A stretch of DNA of 47,827 nt from Clostridia bacterium (GCA_017476265.1 JAFVAC010000094.1:1-47827); one strand, 5' to 3'; positions 8,556 to 17,568 are shown, numbered from the stretch's first letter. Notes: generated by a model not told the origin, from the sequence alone. Program-made: numbers and translations.

Positions 8556-10043
8556 TTAGCCGCCGTACAGTTCTTTGGTGGCGAATTCCGGCTCGCAGGT
8601 CAGATTGATGCCGAGTTTTCGGATCATACTGGCGTCGATGTCTGGGATCATGCAGGAGCTGTGCGCCTCGCAGTCCTTTAGTTCGACCAGTTTTTCATAC
8701 GCGGACTTGACCTTGGCGTCGTTGACGGCGCAGATGGACAGCGCGGTCAATACGTCGGCGAGGTTGAGGACCGATTTATCACTGTGCAGGATCTCTTTTT
8801 TGAGCCCGGTGACGGGATTGAGGATCTCCGGGGAAAGGAGCAGCGCTTCGTCGTCGATGTCGGCGAGGGCTTTTATCGCGTTCAGGATTGCGGCGGAGCA
8901 ACTGGTCATAAGACTCGTCGCCCGTCCGGTCACGATCTTTCCGTCGGGCAGTTCGATCGCTACGCTCGGCGCGCCGGACTCCTCCGCCTTTTTGAGGGCG
9001 GGCTCCACGACTACGCGCTCGGAGACGGGGATCTTGTTCTCATTCATGAGGAGTTTTATCCGTTGGGGCGCGTTGGCGTCGCATAGTCCCTGTTTGTAGT
9101 CGCAGCTGGTCTTGAAGTACCGTCTGATGATCTCCTGACGGCTGGCTTTTCGGACGACTTCGTCGTTGACGATGGCGTACCCCGCCATATTGACGCCCAT
9201 ATCGGTGGGAGAGCGGTACAGATTGTCGTCGCCCGTTATTTTGGTCAGGATGGATTTTACGATTGGGAAGCACTCGATGTCGCGGTTGTAGTTGACGGTG
9301 GAGATCCCGTAGGCGTCGAGGTGATACGGATCGATCATGTTGACGTCGCCCAGGTCCGCCGTAGCCGCTTCGTACGCCACGTTGGTGGGGTGACGCAGGG
9401 GGATATTCCAGATCGGGAAGGTCTCGAATTTGGCATAGCCGGCTTTCACGCCACGTTTGTACTCGTGATACAACTGACTCAGACAGGTGGCGAGTTTGCC
9501 GCTGCCGGGTCCGGGCGCAGTCACGACGACCAAGGGACGGGTGGTCTCGATGTACGGATTGGCGCCGTAGCCCTCGTCGGAGACGATGGTGTCCACGTCG
9601 GTGGGATAACCTTTGGTACAGCGGTGGACGTAGGTCTTTTCTCCCCGGCGCTCCAGTTTGTGCAAAAAGACGTCGGCGGCGGACTGACCGGTGTATTGCG
9701 TGACGACCACACTGCTCACATAGATGCCCATCGCGCGGATCTTGTCGATGAGACGGAGGACGTCGTTGCCGTATGTGATGCCGAAGTCCGCTCTTATTTT
9801 ATTGCGCTCGATATCGCCCGCGCTGATGACGAAGATGATCTCCGCCTTGTCCTTGAGTTGCTTCAAGATGTTGATCTTGTTGTTGTACGCAAAACCGGGC
9901 AGGACTCTGTAGGCGTGCATATCGTCGAAGAGTTTTCCGCCGAATTCCAGATACAGTTTGTTGTCGAATTTTTTGATCCGTTCGAGGATCTTTTCGGTCT
10001 GTAACTTCGTATACAGTTCGCCGCTGAACCCTATTTCCTTCAT
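8556..10043 (-). CDS. DUF1846 (UPF0371) family protein
   Basis: A 495-residue protein typical in length and sequence for DUF1846, a family of known fold but unproven function found in many Bacillota. It opens with GFSGELYTKLQTEKILERI. A glycine-rich loop, TAPGPGSGKLATCLSQLYHEY, spans about residues 174-194 and recalls a nucleotide-binding loop. FPIWNIPLRHPTNVAYEAATADL (about 208-230) and the aspartate-rich MIDPYHLDAYG (about 235-245) are other conserved blocks of the family. The start is supported by GAGGTGA 6 nt upstream and by a promoter. It is probably monocistronic with its own terminator. Confidence 0.85.
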   Translation of the reverse strand: MKEIGFSGELYTKLQTEKILERIKKFDNKLYLEFGGKLFDDMHAYRVLPGFAYNNKINILKQLKDKAEIIFVISAGDIERNKIRADFGITYGNDVLRLIDKIRAMGIYVSSVVVTQYTGQSAADVFLHKLERRGEKTYVHRCTKGYPTDVDTIVSDEGYGANPYIETTRPLVVVTAPGPGSGKLATCLSQLYHEYKRGVKAGYAKFETFPIWNIPLRHPTNVAYEAATADLGDVNMIDPYHLDAYGISTVNYNRDIECFPIVKSILTKITGDDNLYRSPTDMGVNMAGYAIVNDEVVRKASRQEIIRRYFKTSCDYKQGLCDANAPQRIKLLMNENKIPVSERVVVEPALKKAEESGAPSVAIELPDGKIVTGRATSLMTSCSAAILNAIKALADIDDEALLLSPEILNPVTGLKKEILHSDKSVLNLADVLTALSICAVNDAKVKSAYEKLVELKDCEAHSSCMIPDIDASMIRKLGINLTCEPEFATKELYGG

Positions 10044-10072
10044 TCGTTCACCTCGGGAAAAAATATGATATT

Positions 10073-10101
10073 ATTATACAAGAATAGCTATCGATTTGTA
10101 A
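10073..10101 (-). promoter_or_regulatory. Promoter of the DUF1846 gene
   Basis: Read on the minus strand, TTACAA (10096-10101) and TATAAT (10073-10078) are 17 nt apart, about 30 nt before the ATG. Confidence 0.65.
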
Positions 10102-10140
10102 AGCGCGCGCGATAAAGTGCGTCAAAAATTTCAAACGCGG

Positions 10141-11631
10141 TCAGTTCTTTTTTATATCGTCTTGGGCGCGGCGTAAAGCCAGTTCTTTTGTGACGGTCGC
10201 TTTCTTTTCCCCGGTCAGATCGTAGAAAAAGATGGGGATGGTGCATAGCAGCAAACTGACTCCCTGTATCAACGAAACGGTCGAAAACATCGCAAACCGC
10301 TGCAAAAACGGCAGATCTGTCGCAACGACCACAGCGGACGAGGCGTACATATCGGCGGGGTTGAGGTCGATCAGAAGATAGACGACGATAATAAGCGTGG
10401 TCGCCAATGCGTTGCCCAATTTGTTGACGAAACTTTGGCAAGCGCTGCCGAGGGCGTTGTCGCGGTAGCCCGTCTTCCATTCCATATAGTCAAGGCAGTC
10501 GCCAACCATCGCGTAGGACGTCGTGTTCAGTACGCCGAGAGGCACGCACTGCAAGACGACGAAGGGGATGGTCGCAAAAAAGAGCGAACCCATATTGTAG
10601 TAGATACTCAACCCGCCGAGAAGCGTGGTCATGAGCGAGGCGATAAACCCGGCTAAGCAGGAGAAGAGGACGATCTTTTTGTAGTCGTACTTTTTGTACA
10701 AAAGGGGCATGAGCAGCATAGAGCCGAACATGCCGAGGGCGGAGCATGCCGTCAGGATGACGTTGACGATCGTGATGGAGGACTGGATTGCGGCGGTGGG
10801 ATTGTCCACTAAAGCGAGATCGGGTCCGACGTAAAAGGCGTATCTGGCAACGTGCACCGACGCCGCCTGCGTCATATACCTACCCGAGGCAAGGACGCCC
10901 ATCAGGACCACCAACATAAGAGGTTTGCAGGAGAGGATCCTTTTCAGGACCTGTCCGTCCGATTTTTTTCGGGGAGGCAGGACCCGCTCTTTGATATGGA
11001 AGTAGCTGTTGACGTAGAGAGCCATACCGACCGCGGTGCAGACCGCGGCGAGGATGAGATACTTCGTCTTGTCGAGTTCGACGCCCGTCTTTTCGGTCAG
11101 ATAGGGCAGGACAAAGCCGAGTCCGGAGAACAAAAGAATAGGGAAGACGCTCCCGACCCCGTTGAGCGTCCGACCGAAGGCGATCACGTTCGCCCGTTCG
11201 TCGGGGAGGGGGGTCATAACGTTTGGCAGACTCCAGAAAGGCACGTCGGCGACGGTGTACGCCATACCCCACAGGACGTAGACGGCTCCGGCATAGAGCA
11301 TCGATCCCGTCCTGCCGATTTCGGGAGCGAAGTACATCAATACCGTCAGCGTGGCGATGGGCGCCGCGGCGAACAGAACGTAGGGACGTAACTTGCCGAA
11401 AGGCGAGGTGGCGCGGTCGGCGACGAAGCCCATAAGAGAATCGTTGATCGCGTCCCATACTCTGGCAAGGAGCATTAAGAGCATGACGAAGACGAGAGGC
11501 AACTGCATCACGTTGATGTAGAAGTCGGAGACGTAACTACTCATGACGGTATAGACCGTGCCCTGCCCGAGCGCGGCTATACCGAAGGTCCAAAGCTCCT
11601 TTTTCGAGACATATTTATTTGTATCCGACAT
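10141..11631 (-). CDS. MFS sugar:cation symporter of the GPH family
   Basis: A 496-residue membrane protein with about twelve hydrophobic segments. The signature ARVWDAINDSLMGFVADRAT followed by FGKLRPY (about residues 38-65) is that of glycoside-pentoside-hexuronide:cation symporters (MelB/XylP/UidB group), which bring oligosaccharides or glycosides in with Na+ or H+. The substrate is not predictable. I place the start at ATG 11631; a TTG four codons upstream is also in frame. The ribosome site (GGCGGGAAG) is weak. It is transcribed from its own promoter, divergently from manA, which suggests but does not prove a shared role in sugar use. Confidence 0.82.
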   Translation of the reverse strand: MSDTNKYVSKKELWTFGIAALGQGTVYTVMSSYVSDFYINVMQLPLVFVMLLMLLARVWDAINDSLMGFVADRATSPFGKLRPYVLFAAAPIATLTVLMYFAPEIGRTGSMLYAGAVYVLWGMAYTVADVPFWSLPNVMTPLPDERANVIAFGRTLNGVGSVFPILLFSGLGFVLPYLTEKTGVELDKTKYLILAAVCTAVGMALYVNSYFHIKERVLPPRKKSDGQVLKRILSCKPLMLVVLMGVLASGRYMTQAASVHVARYAFYVGPDLALVDNPTAAIQSSITIVNVILTACSALGMFGSMLLMPLLYKKYDYKKIVLFSCLAGFIASLMTTLLGGLSIYYNMGSLFFATIPFVVLQCVPLGVLNTTSYAMVGDCLDYMEWKTGYRDNALGSACQSFVNKLGNALATTLIIVVYLLIDLNPADMYASSAVVVATDLPFLQRFAMFSTVSLIQGVSLLLCTIPIFFYDLTGEKKATVTKELALRRAQDDIKKN

Positions 11632-11655
11632 ACTTCCCGCCAAAAAACTATTTTT

Positions 11656-11684
11656 ATTGTACTGTAGAAAGGGAAAGAAGTCAA
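11656..11684 (-). promoter_or_regulatory. Promoter of the GPH symporter gene
   Basis: On the minus strand TTGACT (11679-11684) and TACAAT (11656-11661) are 17 nt apart, about 25 nt before the start codon. Confidence 0.75.
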
Positions 11685-11719
11685 CACCGCGAAGCGTAGA
11701 TGGGTCCGCCTACCCACGA

Positions 11720-11749
11720 TTGACAAAGCCGTAAGAACGATGGTATACT
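11720..11749 (+). promoter_or_regulatory. Promoter of manA
   Basis: TTGACA (11720-11725) and TATACT (11744-11749) have an 18-nt spacer. It is divergent from the symporter promoter, about 35 nt away. Confidence 0.75.
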
Positions 11750-11792
11750 CATCGGTGAAGACGAAATGCGTCTTTTCGATCGGAGGCGATAT

Positions 11793-12839
11793 ATGGAGAG
11801 GACAATAGAAAGAGAAGAGATCGTAAAAAAGCCGATTTTTTTTGAAAACAACCGCGTCTATCGTGTCTACCTCGGAGGAAAGGGGTTTGACGGGTTTTTG
11901 CCCGACGCGGAGGATGGGATCTTTCCCGAAGAGTGGGTGGCGAGCAAAGTAAGAGCCATCAATCCGCGCTATTTCGGACCGCGAGACGGCGTGTCCGTCG
12001 TCAAGGGCACGGATATCTTTTTGGACGACCTATTGGAAGAGTTCCCGGAGGAGACGCTCGGCAATAGAAAGTACGACTGCCTGGTCAAGTTCCTGGACAG
12101 CGCCATTCGACTTCCCGTGCAGGTCCATCCGACCAAAGAGTTCTCGAAAAAGCACTTTGACAGCGAATACGGCAAGACCGAAGCGTGGCTGGTGATAGCG
12201 ACCAGAGAGGACCCGAAACTGTACTTCGGATTCAACAAAAAAATCGACAAAGAGACCTTGTCCGACCTCGAGGAGCGGAGCGAAGAGGACAGGGACGCCA
12301 TGACCACCGTACTTACCTGCGTCACCCCCAAAGTGGGCGACGTGTACCTCATCACCGCCGGGCTCATACACGCCATCGGCGAAGGGTGTACCGTGATAGA
12401 AATACAGGAGCCGACCGACTTCACCATCCAGCCGGAGCGCTGGTGCGGAGACTACCATATCTCCTATAAGGAGGAGTACATCGGTCTGGACAAGTCCACC
12501 GCTCTCGACTGCTTTGATTTTGATTTGTACGGAGAAAGGGCTCTTAACATGGCGAAAAAGACACCTAAAACCGTATTTTCGGAAAACGGCGTCCTGAAAG
12601 AGTCGCTTATTTCCTATGCGGATACGCCGTGCTTTGCACTCAACAGATTTACACTGAGAGACTCCTCTATGCCAATAGGTCCCGGACCCGCCGTCTACGT
12701 TGTGGTGGACGGGAATGGGACGGTTGGCGACAGACCGATAAAAAAGGGCGACTACTTCTTCTTGCCCTACGCCGCCGCGGGCACCGAAATAAGCGGCGAA
12801 ATTGTCTTTGTCGAGTGCCTGCCGAGTAAGCAGGACTGA
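11793..12839 (+). CDS. manA: Mannose-6-phosphate isomerase, type I-like
   Basis: A cupin-fold, zinc-dependent cytoplasmic enzyme interconverting fructose-6-phosphate and mannose-6-phosphate. The zinc site is recognisable as VQVHP (about residue 108), a glutamate in the KTEAWLV region and the later LIHAIGEG (about 190). EIQEPTDFTIQPER (about 205-218) is a strongly conserved block of the short bacterial type I enzymes. The length is 348 residues. I chose ATG 11793 rather than the in-frame ATG 11766 because CGGAGG sits at 11781-11786, just upstream of 11793. A strong promoter precedes it and a terminator follows, so it is monocistronic. Confidence 0.88.
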   Translation: MERTIEREEIVKKPIFFENNRVYRVYLGGKGFDGFLPDAEDGIFPEEWVASKVRAINPRYFGPRDGVSVVKGTDIFLDDLLEEFPEETLGNRKYDCLVKFLDSAIRLPVQVHPTKEFSKKHFDSEYGKTEAWLVIATREDPKLYFGFNKKIDKETLSDLEERSEEDRDAMTTVLTCVTPKVGDVYLITAGLIHAIGEGCTVIEIQEPTDFTIQPERWCGDYHISYKEEYIGLDKSTALDCFDFDLYGERALNMAKKTPKTVFSENGVLKESLISYADTPCFALNRFTLRDSSMPIGPGPAVYVVVDGNGTVGDRPIKKGDYFFLPYAAAGTEISGEIVFVECLPSKQD

Positions 12840-12856
12840 TAAATCAAGGATCGTTG

Positions 12857-12882
12857 AGCGCCGTTGCCGCGGCGCTTTTTTT
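12857..12882 (+). terminator. Terminator of manA
   Basis: AGCGCCG (12857-12863) pairs with CGGCGCT (12870-12876), followed by a run of T. Confidence 0.85.
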
Positions 12883-12922
12883 ATGCCGTCCGATCGCAAA
12901 AATGGGCTCCGAAATCGAGGAG

Positions 12923-12951
12923 TTGACAGGCTTTTACAGGTGTGGTATAAT
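12923..12951 (+). promoter_or_regulatory. Perfect consensus sigma-A promoter for locus A small membrane gene
   Basis: TTGACA (12923-12928), 17 nt, TATAAT (12946-12951), which is a perfect match to both consensus hexamers. Confidence 0.85.
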
Positions 12952-12979
12952 AAGGTCACAAATGGAAGGGAGATACGGT

Positions 12980-13450
12980 ATGACTATCGGTCTGTTTTCG
13001 ACGTTACTGTTTTTCGCCGCGGCGTCCGTGCCGTTTTTGGTGCGAGTGGCGACGGCGATTTTCAGAAAGCGATTCTCGTTGAGGTACGCGGTCAAGACGG
13101 CGGTCTTGTACCTGATTTTTCTCCCTGCGGAATTTTTCCTGTGCCTCTATTTATATAACAAAGCGTTGCACGTTGAGGAAAACCTCTTCGAGTCGATCTT
13201 TTCGCAAGGGTCGGTGTTCGTCCTGTTCGGACACCAACTGGTCACCGACGTGGTTTTCCGCCTGGTCTACCTGCTCTTTTTGGGGTTGGCGACCGCTCTG
13301 TGCATCGTAGGCGTGAGCCTTTCCCGTCCGATCGACAAGAGAATGACGGAGGAGTCCGCCGTAAGTACGGACGAAGATCCGGGCGTATGTTTTGTCCGAT
13401 ATCCCTATCGTAGCGTAGACAGACTTTCCCTTTGCCGCATCCGCAGTTGA
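12980..13450 (+). CDS. Small membrane protein of unknown function (locus A)
   Basis: I do not recognise a family. The 156 residues contain three or four hydrophobic segments (about 5-25, 38-58, 75-110) and a polar C-terminal tail ending in a basic stretch. ATG 12980 is chosen over a longer in-frame opening because the promoter is at 12923-12951 and GAAGGGAG lies 7 nt before this ATG. It precedes the YwaF-ABC fusion gene by 75 nt, but that gene has its own promoter. A protein of similar size and hydrophobic pattern stands before the ATPase of locus B (44406-44831). Both have an early PFL/PAI-V motif followed by FRK and basic residues, so they may be distant homologues; this is tentative. Confidence 0.6.
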   Translation: MTIGLFSTLLFFAAASVPFLVRVATAIFRKRFSLRYAVKTAVLYLIFLPAEFFLCLYLYNKALHVEENLFESIFSQGSVFVLFGHQLVTDVVFRLVYLLFLGLATALCIVGVSLSRPIDKRMTEESAVSTDEDPGVCFVRYPYRSVDRLSLCRIRS

Positions 13451-13490
13451 GTTTTTCGGGTTTTATGCGAGTTTTATGGTATGACGGGTT

Positions 13491-13519
13491 TTGTCCGGTC
13501 GGTTTTCTGATTTGATACT
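13491..13519 (+). promoter_or_regulatory. Promoter of the YwaF-ABC gene, positioned for a leaderless mRNA
   Basis: TTGTCC (13491-13496), 17 nt, GATACT (13514-13519). The -10 box ends 6 nt before ATG 13526, with no Shine-Dalgarno site between. Confidence 0.6.
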
Positions 13520-13525
13520 AAAGTT

Positions 13526-15919
13526 ATGAACGAAGCGATACTATTATGTGGGACGGTCGCTTTCGGAGCGGCGTTCTACTTCGTCGGGAGAGGTCTCGGC
13601 AACAAAAAGATATATATAAGGAAAAAGGCGTATGAGTGGAAGGACCTTTTCTTCAAGGCCCTTTCGGTCGTCCTCTTTTTGCTCTTTATGCCCCACCTCT
13701 TCATGCGGGAGGCCATCGCTTCGCAGATAGGCGTATCGAGCGACTTCATGCCCGCGCCGAAACCGGACGATTACGGCGTACCGGCCGTCTATACCTATCT
13801 GCCTTTTTCCGCGGTATCCGTCGTCTTTTTGACCATTCTGAAGTGGTTTACCCTCTTTTCGATAGCCGTCACTGTCCTCTTGCCCTTCTTCGACAAGCGG
13901 GAAGGAAAGGACTTCACCGTCCTTGTCACGACGCTTGTGACGCTCTTTAACGGCGTCTTCTTCCGCGCGATCGCGGCGACCATCGTCTATACGCCCTCCG
14001 GCGGGACCGATCTGTACTCCTGGCGGGTGATCGTCTACGCCTGTATCATCGCCCTCAACGGTGCCATCGGGATCGAGCGCGTGATACGCTTTTTTGTCGA
14101 AAAGGACTTCGCTGACTTCGGCAGGCGTATGGGAAAACTCGCTCTGTACATTCTCTTCTATCTCATCGCATTTATGCCGGTGTACGCGCCCCAACTCCTG
14201 TTCGGGCTGGTCGGCAAAACGCCGAAAGGTTTTTCGGTGCCTCATCGTCTGCTCATCTATCTGACGATGATCTTCCCGTTCGCGGTGCAGTTCATTTTCC
14301 GCAAGCGCAGTCGGGCAGAGAGACGCTACGTCCTCATTATGCTGGCCCTCTCCGGCTTCTTTGCCTATTTCTCCCAGTACTACTATCCCGGCAAGACGAT
14401 CATATCCTCTTTGCCGTTGCACTTGTGCAATACCGCCATCGCGTTGATGTTCTTTGCCTACGTCTTCGACTTGAAGGGCGTCTTCTATTTCACCTACCTT
14501 GTCAATATTATGGGCGCGATGATGGCGCTCCTTATGCCGACGACGAAAAACGAGTTCACGTCCATGGGGAACATCGTCTTTTTCTACAACCACATTTACG
14601 CCATCGTGTTGCCTCTGCTTGGCGTGTCCTTGAAAGTGTTCGACCGACCGACGATGAAGTTGATGAAAAAGGCGATCATGTTTTTCACCTTCTACGTCCT
14701 CTTTGCCGCCGTCATGGACGGCTGGTTCAACAATTCCGCCTCCCTCCAGCCGATCACTTTGGCATACGGACAAAAAGGGCACATCGATATCGACTATTTC
14801 TTCCTTTATTCCGACTTCTTCGTCAACAAGTTCTCCTGGGCGATCCCCATCAAATACAACTTCGTATGGAAGTTCCAAGTAGGGGACACCTTGATGACGT
14901 TCTATTATATGTATATCATCGTCATCTACCTCATTTCGGTAGCGTTGATGTTCGCCTTTTGGGGCGTATACGGTATTTTGTACCGCGTGGAGGACTCGCA
15001 TAAAGAACTCGCACGAAGAAAGAAGCTGAGACGAGTGGACAAACTCGATCTGTTGAAAGAACTGAACGGGAGGTCGCCGAAAGAGCCGCTACATCCCGAA
15101 GGAGCGCATATGATAAAAATCAGCCACTTTTCCAAGACGTACGCCGGGAGCGACCGCAAGGCGGTCACCGACCTCAACCTCGAGATCCACGAGGGAGAAG
15201 TCTTCGGATTCATCGGACCCAACGGCGCGGGCAAGTCCACCACCATCAAGTCCCTGGTCGGGATCCAGACGATCACCGAGGGGACGATCGAGATACAAGG
15301 GTACGACATCGCGCGTCAACCGTTGGAGGCGAAGTTGAATATCGGCTACGTCAGCGACAATCACGCCGTGTATGAAAAGTTGACCGGGCGGGAGTACGTC
15401 GGATACGTCGCCGATCTGTATATGGTCAAAGAGGAAGACAAAGAAGCGAGGATCGCAAAATACGGCGAAATGTTCGGTCTGACCGACGCACTCGATCGGG
15501 AGATCAAGAGCTATTCCCACGGTATGAAGCAGAAGTTGATGGTCATATCCGCGCTCATTCACAATCCCAAGGTTTGGGTCCTCGACGAGCCCTTGACCGG
15601 GCTGGATCCGACCAGCTCTTATCAGATCAAAGAGTGTATGCGTCGTCACGCCGACGAGGGGAACATCGTCTTCTTCTCCAGTCACGTCATAGAGGTCGTG
15701 GAAAAGATATGCGACCGCGTGGCGATCATCGCCGGCGGCAAACTCTGCCGGGTCTGCACACCGGAAGAATTGAAAGCCGAAGGAAAGTCGCTGGAAGAGT
15801 TGTACCTCAAGTACGCGTCCATGGCGGAGAGCGGAGACAGGGACGGAGACGATCCCTCGGACGAGTCGGATGGGCGGGAAGAACTCGTCGCGGCGACGGA
15901 TGGAGAGAGCAATGGCTAA
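13526..15919 (+). CDS. YwaF/TMEM164-like membrane domain fused to an ABC transporter ATPase
   Basis: A 797-residue two-part protein. Residues 1 to about 510 hold ten or more hydrophobic segments, and the region SSLPLHLCNTAIALMFF...NIMGAMMALLMP (about 290-340) resembles the YwaF (TIGR02206)/TMEM164 membrane family. From about residue 529 there is a complete ABC ATPase: Walker A GPNGAGKST (564-572), signature YSHGMKQKL, Walker B VWVLDEPLTGLDP and an H-loop SSHVIE. The ATPase closely resembles the stand-alone ATPase of locus B, for example in LTGREYV-YVADLY and IKSYSHGMKQK. A Met at residue 529 has its own ribosome site, so the ATPase may also be made separately. The gene overlaps the downstream permease by 8 nt. 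I infer that the ATPase powers that permease. The role of the YwaF part is unknown. Confidence 0.8.
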   Translation: MNEAILLCGTVAFGAAFYFVGRGLGNKKIYIRKKAYEWKDLFFKALSVVLFLLFMPHLFMREAIASQIGVSSDFMPAPKPDDYGVPAVYTYLPFSAVSVVFLTILKWFTLFSIAVTVLLPFFDKREGKDFTVLVTTLVTLFNGVFFRAIAATIVYTPSGGTDLYSWRVIVYACIIALNGAIGIERVIRFFVEKDFADFGRRMGKLALYILFYLIAFMPVYAPQLLFGLVGKTPKGFSVPHRLLIYLTMIFPFAVQFIFRKRSRAERRYVLIMLALSGFFAYFSQYYYPGKTIISSLPLHLCNTAIALMFFAYVFDLKGVFYFTYLVNIMGAMMALLMPTTKNEFTSMGNIVFFYNHIYAIVLPLLGVSLKVFDRPTMKLMKKAIMFFTFYVLFAAVMDGWFNNSASLQPITLAYGQKGHIDIDYFFLYSDFFVNKFSWAIPIKYNFVWKFQVGDTLMTFYYMYIIVIYLISVALMFAFWGVYGILYRVEDSHKELARRKKLRRVDKLDLLKELNGRSPKEPLHPEGAHMIKISHFSKTYAGSDRKAVTDLNLEIHEGEVFGFIGPNGAGKSTTIKSLVGIQTITEGTIEIQGYDIARQPLEAKLNIGYVSDNHAVYEKLTGREYVGYVADLYMVKEEDKEARIAKYGEMFGLTDALDREIKSYSHGMKQKLMVISALIHNPKVWVLDEPLTGLDPTSSYQIKECMRRHADEGNIVFFSSHVIEVVEKICDRVAIIAGGKLCRVCTPEELKAEGKSLEELYLKYASMAESGDRDGDDPSDESDGREELVAATDGESNG
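15099..15112 (+). promoter_or_regulatory. Internal ribosome-binding site and ATG at the start of the ATPase domain
   Basis: AAGGAG (15099-15104), 5 nt, then ATG (15110-15112), in frame with the fusion gene at codon 529. The encoded MIKISHFSKTY aligns with the first residues of the locus B ATPase (MLTITNLRKKY). Confidence 0.5.
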
Positions 15920-17558
15920 GAACGTCGGTGCGATAAAAAACAGCGTCGCAAGGCGGATCAAGTACCTTGTCCTCTTACAGGCGGGGGAAAAGTTCCGTTC
16001 CGTCAAGACAGCCAACAAGAAAAAACTGGCGTTCAATCTCTTTTTGAGTGTCCTCGTGATCGCGGGAGTGACCTTCGGACTGAACTATTTGTTCGGCTAC
16101 CTGAAGGGTTCGTACAGTTTCAAGATCGGGACCGATCTCTTTACGTCGGTGCTGTTCGTCACGCAGATCATCAGCATCGTCACCTGCGTCGGCAGTATGA
16201 TGGCGGTACTCTACAATGGGAAAGAGAACCTTATTCTGATGGCGTTCCCGTGCAAGTACAACGAGATTTTCGTCAGCAAGATCATCGTCTTCACACTCGG
16301 AGAACTGAAAAAGAGCTGCTTTTTCATCTTGCCGTTCTTGTTCAGTTACGGTTTGGCGTCGGGTGGCGGCGTGGCTTATTGGCTGCAACTGATCCCGATT
16401 TGGCTGTTCTTGACGCTCTTCCCGGTCTTCATCAGCGCGATCCTCTCCATACCGTTTATCTTTGTCAAGAAGTTTTTGGAAAATCACTCCGTCCTTTACG
16501 CCGCGGTCATTGCGGCGACTCTTATCGGAGTCTTTATTCTCATCGTCTTTTTATTAGACAAGCTCCCTCGTCCCATTCGTCTCATCGCGATCTATAACCA
16601 GTTTATGACCTCTTTCGAGGCGAGTTTGGTACAATTCAATCGTTTTGCCCTGTTCTACAACTTCATCGGACGTGCGGCGTTCGGGCAGAAGGTGTATCTG
16701 TATCTGCCGATCGCCCTGATTATCTTCGCCGCCGTCGCCGCGCTGACCTTTTTGGTGGCGATGCCCTTCTACTTCAAGGCGGCGTCCGGTGCGTCGGAGA
16801 ATTCCGTCACCAAAAAGCACAGAGTGCGCGAGCATAAGCACAACAATCTCTTCCTGACCTTTGTCCGCAAGGAGTTCAAGTTGATGTTCCGGACCTCGTC
16901 CTCCATCATCTCGGCGGTCACCATCGTGTTTGTCTTCCCGATTTTGTCGTATGTACTCAATTTCGTCGTGGCGGGGATCCGGACCAGCGACTACGGGACG
17001 TATTTGACGGTCGCGTTCAATCTGATGATCACGCTGTCTCTTTTGTCCACCTACAACGCAAATTGCGCGCAGGCGCTTTCGAGCGAAGGGAGCGAGTTTT
17101 CGGTCCTGAAGGCTGCCCCGAGCAATACGATGATCGTCACTTGGGCAAAGGTCCTCGTGACCATGGTCGTCGATCTCCTTGCCGTAGCGACGATGTGTAT
17201 CGTCCTGACCGTCACCACCAAGTTGTCCGCCGTGGACATCGTATTGATGGTCTTTACCATCATTCCGGTCTCGTTAGGTAACATCCTCTGGTCCTTCCAA
17301 CTGGACATCACCAATCCGAAAGTCAACGACTACGCCGTCAAAGGGGACGCCGTTGTGGACAACCCCAACGTGGCGAGAGCGCTCGTGATCGGGTTCGTCA
17401 TCTCCACGCTCTTCGGCGTGATCGGACTCTTGCTATTGTTCGACAGCCATTTGACCGGCTGGATACGGTTGATATTGATCGCTTACGCCTTCTTCGGCGC
17501 GAGACTGTATCTGTACATCAGCAATCTGAAGGCTTACTTCAACGAGATCCAAGGATAG
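15912..17558 (+). CDS. Large ABC-2-type permease (locus A)
   Basis: A 548-residue membrane protein with two halves of about six hydrophobic segments joined by a basic cytoplasmic linker (KKHRVREHKHNN, about residues 298-309). It is the membrane partner of the ATPase just upstream. It has the same layout as the locus B permease, and three blocks correspond: the FVRKEFKLMFRTSSSIIS block after the linker (FYNELRVIFRSFNYSF in B), LSSEGSEFSVLKAAP (ISRNGETFYLTKIFP in B), and the closing loop with DITNP...N (DLRSP...N in B). ATG 15912 is chosen because GGAGAG precedes it; it overlaps the ATPase stop by 8 nt, giving translational coupling. Direction of transport and substrate are unknown; export or extraction of a surface molecule is a guess. 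Confidence 0.8.
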   Translation: MAKNVGAIKNSVARRIKYLVLLQAGEKFRSVKTANKKKLAFNLFLSVLVIAGVTFGLNYLFGYLKGSYSFKIGTDLFTSVLFVTQIISIVTCVGSMMAVLYNGKENLILMAFPCKYNEIFVSKIIVFTLGELKKSCFFILPFLFSYGLASGGGVAYWLQLIPIWLFLTLFPVFISAILSIPFIFVKKFLENHSVLYAAVIAATLIGVFILIVFLLDKLPRPIRLIAIYNQFMTSFEASLVQFNRFALFYNFIGRAAFGQKVYLYLPIALIIFAAVAALTFLVAMPFYFKAASGASENSVTKKHRVREHKHNNLFLTFVRKEFKLMFRTSSSIISAVTIVFVFPILSYVLNFVVAGIRTSDYGTYLTVAFNLMITLSLLSTYNANCAQALSSEGSEFSVLKAAPSNTMIVTWAKVLVTMVVDLLAVATMCIVLTVTTKLSAVDIVLMVFTIIPVSLGNILWSFQLDITNPKVNDYAVKGDAVVDNPNVARALVIGFVISTLFGVIGLLLLFDSHLTGWIRLILIAYAFFGARLYLYISNLKAYFNEIQG

Positions 17559-17568
17559 GGAGGGCGAT

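Noticed and set aside
12854-12979. Upstream extension of the locus A small membrane protein
   Set aside because: It would begin in the manA terminator and cross the promoter at 12923-12951.
13544-15001. Long minus-strand frame opposite the YwaF-ABC gene
   Set aside because: Shadow of the coding strand; the highly charged product (rich in His, Glu, Arg and Asp) shows no recognisable domain.
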